Of a DNA stretch of 7,173 nucleotides, positions 4,791 through 7,173 are shown piece after piece. This DNA is from CAYGZA01 sp964354135 (GTDB taxonomy: Bacteria; Planctomycetota; Planctomycetia; Pirellulales; Thermoguttaceae), in NCBI GenBank assembly GCA_964354135.1, contig CAYGZA010000326.1:1-7173 (forward strand), given 5' to 3'. Each line of letters opens with the position of its first letter. Position 1 is the stretch's first letter. The notes below the pieces were generated by a model. It did not search any database. It had not been told where the DNA came from and saw nothing but the letters and a program-made list of their open reading frames with translations. Position numbers and translations under genes: made by a program.

Positions 4791-4823
4791 AGACTTCCGA
4801 AGTCTTGAAGACTTCGGAAGTCT
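4791..4823. repeat. Duplicated 15-bp palindrome AGACTTCNGAAGTCT
   Basis: AGACTTC-C-GAAGTCT (4791-4805) and AGACTTC-G-GAAGTCT (4809-4823) are two perfect 7-bp-arm palindromes separated by TGA, with centres 18 bp apart. Because the central bases are C and G, the whole 33-bp unit is also a perfect 15-bp inverted repeat with a 3-nt loop. It lies 51 bp past the DUF1559 stop and is followed by CTCTTTGG, so it may serve as a bidirectional terminator. Pairs of dimeric repressor sites or a dispersed palindromic repeat are equally possible. The arms are much richer in A/T than the surrounding DNA. Confidence 0.8.
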
Positions 4824-4930
4824 CTTTGGCTCCGGCTGCCCCGCCGGACAGAGAGCGCCGGAATGCCGGCCCCGACCGCGGCCCTGGGGCGATGGTGCGG
4901 CTGCCGCCCCAACCAAGGGGGAATTCCGTC

Positions 4931-4959
4931 TAGGACGAACTGCGCTAGCTCCGTATAAT
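4931..4959 (+). promoter_or_regulatory. Candidate promoter of the parA-like gene
   Basis: A perfect TATAAT box lies at 4954-4959 in otherwise GC-rich DNA. The -35 region is poor (TAGGAC at 4931-4936 with a 17-bp spacer). Transcription would start near 4966 and give a leader of about 67 nt. The -10 match is the main support. Confidence 0.4.
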
Positions 4960-4982
4960 CGGGCCCAGTCGTCGGGAGATGC

Positions 4983-4998
4983 CCCGTAATCCCGTAAT
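4983..4998. repeat. Tandem 8-bp repeat CCCGTAAT in the parA leader
   Basis: CCCGTAAT occurs twice head to tail (4983-4990, 4991-4998), between the candidate promoter and the start codon. This is where an autoregulatory or translational control site could lie. It may be chance. Confidence 0.4.
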
Positions 4999-5021
4999 GG
5001 GGGACAGTCGCGGGCGATTCC

Positions 5022-5026
5022 GGAGG
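5022..5026 (+). promoter_or_regulatory. Ribosome binding site GGAGG for the parA-like gene
   Basis: GGAGG is 6 nt before GTG 5033. It favours that start over the in-frame ATGs at 4979 and 4997, which lack such a site and would add a non-homologous leader. Confidence 0.7.
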
Positions 5027-5032
5027 TGCCCT

Positions 5033-5830
5033 GTGCGCTCCATCGCGATCATGAACCAGAAGGGCGGCGTGGGGAAGACCACTACGGCCGTCAACCTCAG
5101 TGCCGCGCTGGCCGCCACGGGGCAGCGGGTCTCGTTGATCGACCTGGACCCGCAGGCCCACGCCTCGCTCCACTTCGGCCTGGATCCAAGGCCCGAGGCC
5201 CTTTCGGTCTACGATGTCCTGACCAGAAACGTCCCTTTGGCGGACGTTCGCCGGCAGGTCGCGGAGAACCTCTGGGTGGTCCCCAGCCATCTGGACTTGG
5301 CGGCGGCCGAGCTGGAGCTGGCCGGCGTCGTCGGCCGCGAGGTGATCCTCCGCGACAGGCTCCACGAGGATCCGGAGACGTTCGACTACCTGTTCATCGA
5401 CTGCCCGCCGTCGCTGGGCGTGCTGACGCTCAACGCCCTGGCAGCGGTCGACGAAGTGTTCATTCCCCTCCAACCGCATTTCCTGGCCCTGCACGGGCTG
5501 AGCAAGCTCTTGGAAACGGTCGAGCTGGTCGCGCGGCGGCTCAACGGCCGGTTGAGGCTCAGCGGCGTGATCTTCTGCATGTTCGACGGCGGCACGCGGC
5601 TGGCGCTGGAAGTGACAAGCGACGTGGGGGAGTTCTTTCGCCGCGCCCAGGACCGCCGAACGCCCTGGGCCGGGGCCTCGATCTTCCAGACCCGGATCCG
5701 CCGCAACATCCGGCTCGCCGAGGCCCCCAGTTTTGGGCAGTCGATCTTCCAGTACGCCCCGGGCTCCAACGGCGCGGAGGACTACCGCGCCCTGGCCGAC
5801 GAGGTCCTCGCCATTCCCGGCAAGCGGTAG
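5033..5830 (+). CDS. parA: ParA/Soj-family partitioning ATPase
   Basis: GTG 5033 gives 265 residues, the usual size of chromosomal Soj-type ParA without an N-terminal helix-turn-helix. The deviant Walker A motif KGGVGKTT is at 10-17 (signature Lys10, P-loop Lys15). The A' motif DLDPQAHAS is at 37-45, with the catalytic-type Asp39. Walker B FDYLFIDCPPSLG is at 117-129 with Asp123. PLQPHFLALHGLSKL and the RRNIRLAEAPSFGQSI tail are also typical of the family. ParA ATPases dimerise on ATP, bind nucleoid DNA nonspecifically and are released by ParB, moving the origin, plasmid or protein cargo. No ParB, MipZ or gid gene follows, unlike the classic parAB operon, so whether it segregates chromosomes or positions another cargo is open. 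A good promoter box and its own leader suggest single-gene transcription. Family assignment is firm; the symbol is used in the broad sense. Confidence 0.9.
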   Translation: MRSIAIMNQKGGVGKTTTAVNLSAALAATGQRVSLIDLDPQAHASLHFGLDPRPEALSVYDVLTRNVPLADVRRQVAENLWVVPSHLDLAAAELELAGVVGREVILRDRLHEDPETFDYLFIDCPPSLGVLTLNALAAVDEVFIPLQPHFLALHGLSKLLETVELVARRLNGRLRLSGVIFCMFDGGTRLALEVTSDVGEFFRRAQDRRTPWAGASIFQTRIRRNIRLAEAPSFGQSIFQYAPGSNGAEDYRALADEVLAIPGKR

Positions 5831-6163
5831 GTCGCCCCGCCAAAGCCGGCCCATCTTCGCCAAATCCGGGGACTCCTCAAACCGGATTGTCCGTAGAGGT
5901 TGCCGCAGGCGGCAAACTCCACATCTTTGAAGCCATCCCCGGCTGACGCTCGCTGCCTCGTCGAGCGGCATCTAGCGGATTTATCGGAAAGCCGATTCAC
6001 GGGCCGATCGTCGCAATTTTCTGGTCGAGCCGAAGACGCCGATTGGCGTGGGCGGGAATCGTTAAAACATCCGCTGCGGGAGCGATTTGCCCAAATCCGC
6101 CTTGCCCGTCGGACGATCCATTGACTGAACGGATGGGGCCTCTTGCCGAACGGAGTCTGAGCG
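5831..6163. other. Intergenic region between parA-like gene and BBP7 gene
   Basis: No supported gene lies in these 333 bp. I see only short hairpins. AATCCGG (5863-5869) and CCGGATT (5882-5888) share a 12-nt loop and could be a weak terminator without T-tract. TTGCCG/CGGCAA is at 5900-5915, ATCGG/CCGAT at 5983-5996, and ACGCC/GGCGT at 6036-6049. The stretch from about 5975 to 6120 is less GC-rich (for example CAATTTTC and GTTAAAACAT) and is the likely promoter area for the BBP7 gene, but no clear -35/-10 pair is visible. Confidence 0.5.
6152..6155 (+). promoter_or_regulatory. Ribosome binding site GGAG for the BBP7 gene
   Basis: GGAG lies 8 nt before ATG 6164, at good spacing, and directly precedes a clear signal peptide. 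Confidence 0.55.
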
Positions 6164-7173
6164 ATGAAATACCTTCGCGTATTGGCTTGTCTTCTTGCCG
6201 TCCTAGGGACGGCCAGCGGTGCCCGGGCGCAGATGGGGCTCTACGGGGCACCGGAACTACTACGCCTGGACCCGGGGGCAGGAGGTTCCGGCGCTCTATC
6301 AGCTTATCCGAGCCAAGGACCCGGCTACGGGGACCCGGCAGGCTACCCGGCTGCGCAGTCGGGGTACCCCGACTTCCCCTCGAACTCCTCCGCGATGCCG
6401 GTGGGTGCTCGCCCGGCCCCGCTGCGCGTTCCGGCTGCGAGCCGCCCGATGTCGAGGGCCGCAAGCTATGTGGCCACCAACTCCGGGTATGAGCCCCAGG
6501 TGGATTCCGGGTACTCGCCGTACCTGGCGCAGTCGGGGTCGCCGCAGCCCGGCGCACCGTCGCCGCCTCCCGGGCAGGCAATGCCCGGCGGCCCACCCCA
6601 GGGCCCCAGCGTGGTCAACCAGATGCTGGAGGAATACGGCCGCGCGGGCGTGCCGGGTCACGCCGTGGGCCGTGGCTACGCGTGCGGCGTTGAAGCGGGC
6701 CCCTGCGCCGACGAGTTCTCGCCTGGTTTCCAGTGCGAGTGGTACGTCTCGGCCGCCGGGCTGATCATGACGCGGGACCAAGGGAACCGGGTCTGGACGA
6801 CCTACGAAACGAACAACAACCCCAACCAGTTGATGAACACCGAGGACGCCGACGCCGGCTGGCAGGGCGGTTACGAGGTCCGGCTCGGACGCCGCTTCTG
6901 CTGCGGCCAGTGGGCCATCGAGGGGGTCTATTGGTCGATCGACGGCTTCGACGGCTCCGCCGCCATGTCGATCCCCGGCGGAACGGTCAGCACGCCGCTG
7001 ATCGTCGACGGCATCGAGTTCGGCGGGATCAACGGCACCGTCTATTTCGACGGCGCCGCCGAGCACCGCATCTGGCGCCGCAGCGAAGTCGAGAACGTGG
7101 AAATCAACCTCATCCGCACTCCCGTAGCCCGCTATCAGGAGAGCCTGGTGGACGTCCAATGGCTGGTGGGCGT
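6164..7173 (+). CDS. BBP7-family outer-membrane beta-barrel protein, 3' end outside window
   Basis: The frame from ATG 6164 stays open to the window edge (336 codons, no stop). Residues 1-22 form a signal peptide (MKYLRVLACLLAVLG, ARA at 20-22, cleavage before QMGLYG). Residues about 40-148 are a low-complexity linker rich in Pro, Gly, Ser and Tyr, with three SGY motifs (66-68, 107-109, 115-117) and SPPPGQAMPGGPPQGP. The globular part begins with SVVNQMLEEYG. CEWYVSAAGLIMTRD (191-205), GWQGGYEVRLGRRFCCG (232-248) with WAIEGVYWSID (250-260), and FDGAAEHRIWRR (294-306) with NVEINLIRTP (311-320) follow. This succession of amphipathic strands with GRRFCCG and the AEHRIWRR...VEINLIR pair fits planctomycete BBP7 (DUF1551) proteins, expected to be outer-membrane barrels. 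Cys246 and Cys247 are adjacent. The Cys at residue 9 is too close to the N-terminus for a lipobox. Function of BBP7 proteins is not established. Confidence 0.82.
   Translation, partial: MKYLRVLACLLAVLGTASGARAQMGLYGAPELLRLDPGAGGSGALSAYPSQGPGYGDPAGYPAAQSGYPDFPSNSSAMPVGARPAPLRVPAASRPMSRAASYVATNSGYEPQVDSGYSPYLAQSGSPQPGAPSPPPGQAMPGGPPQGPSVVNQMLEEYGRAGVPGHAVGRGYACGVEAGPCADEFSPGFQCEWYVSAAGLIMTRDQGNRVWTTYETNNNPNQLMNTEDADAGWQGGYEVRLGRRFCCGQWAIEGVYWSIDGFDGSAAMSIPGGTVSTPLIVDGIEFGGINGTVYFDGAAEHRIWRRSEVENVEINLIRTPVARYQESLVDVQWLVG

Noticed and set aside
4979..5032. ATG 4979 or 4997 as the start of the parA-like gene
   Set aside because: The added residues do not belong to the family and neither ATG has a Shine-Dalgarno, unlike GTG 5033.
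5863..5915. A Rho-independent terminator after the parA-like gene
   Set aside because: The stems are 6-7 bp with no T-tract, so I keep them only as weak hairpins in the spacer description.
4754..5971. A 405-codon open frame on the - strand covering the parA-like gene
   Set aside because: It is antisense to a gene with complete Walker motifs and includes the palindrome as repeated DF(R/G)SL residues. It has no plausible start signal.
6179..6190. Lipoprotein signal around the Cys at residue 9 of the BBP7 protein
   Set aside because: The Cys falls after only eight residues, inside the hydrophobic core. A normal signal peptidase I site (ARA) follows at residue 22.
6299..7159. A 286-codon open frame on the - strand inside the BBP7 gene
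   Set aside because: The + strand frame has a ribosome binding site, signal peptide and BBP7 motifs; the antisense frame has none.

Overview
The window looks like chromosomal DNA of a high-GC planctomycete (Planctomycetota), probably from a Pirellulales-like lineage or an environmental genome. The evidence is the combination of a DUF1559 protein, a BBP7-type outer-membrane protein with a Pro/Gly-rich linker, an RHS fragment next to a DUF4091 glycoside-hydrolase remnant, and small proteins of a style I associate with this phylum. The assignment rests on recalled family knowledge, not on a search.

Layout. Positions 1-614 hold gene remains on the + strand. An RHS/YD-repeat fragment is fused near position 170 to the C-terminal part of a DUF4091-type glycoside hydrolase, which itself has lost an internal segment and changed frame. 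Positions 638-2251 (- strand) encode MurJ, the lipid II flippase, convergent with the remnant and the only clear - strand gene. A 147-bp divergent spacer follows. Next come three small + strand genes: a secreted 74-residue protein (2399-2623), an 86-residue cytosolic protein (2723-2983), and a stand-alone CaMKII association-domain protein (3053-3454). Positions 3478-3653 form a compact 176-bp element with 20-bp imperfect terminal inverted repeats, two hairpins and a direct repeat, resembling a MITE or REP-type element. Its right end lies 14 bp from the ribosome binding site of the next gene, a membrane-anchored DUF1559 protein (3678-4739). The spacer 4740-5032 carries a striking duplicated palindrome (4791-4823), a TATAAT box and a tandem 8-mer. 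It precedes a ParA/Soj-type ATPase (5033-5830) with no parB in view. After a 333-bp spacer, a secreted BBP7-family protein starts at 6164 and runs off the window.

How the genes relate. I see no single pathway. MurJ serves cell-wall synthesis, the ParA-like ATPase serves DNA or cargo positioning, and the DUF1559 and BBP7 proteins belong to the cell envelope. Spacers of 70-330 bp with their own candidate signals suggest mostly single-gene transcription units. I found no CRISPR array, tRNA, rRNA or intact transposase, and no complete new defence or biosynthetic system. The best leads for something undescribed are the MITE-like element, the duplicated palindrome, and the small-protein/CaMKII-AD cluster.
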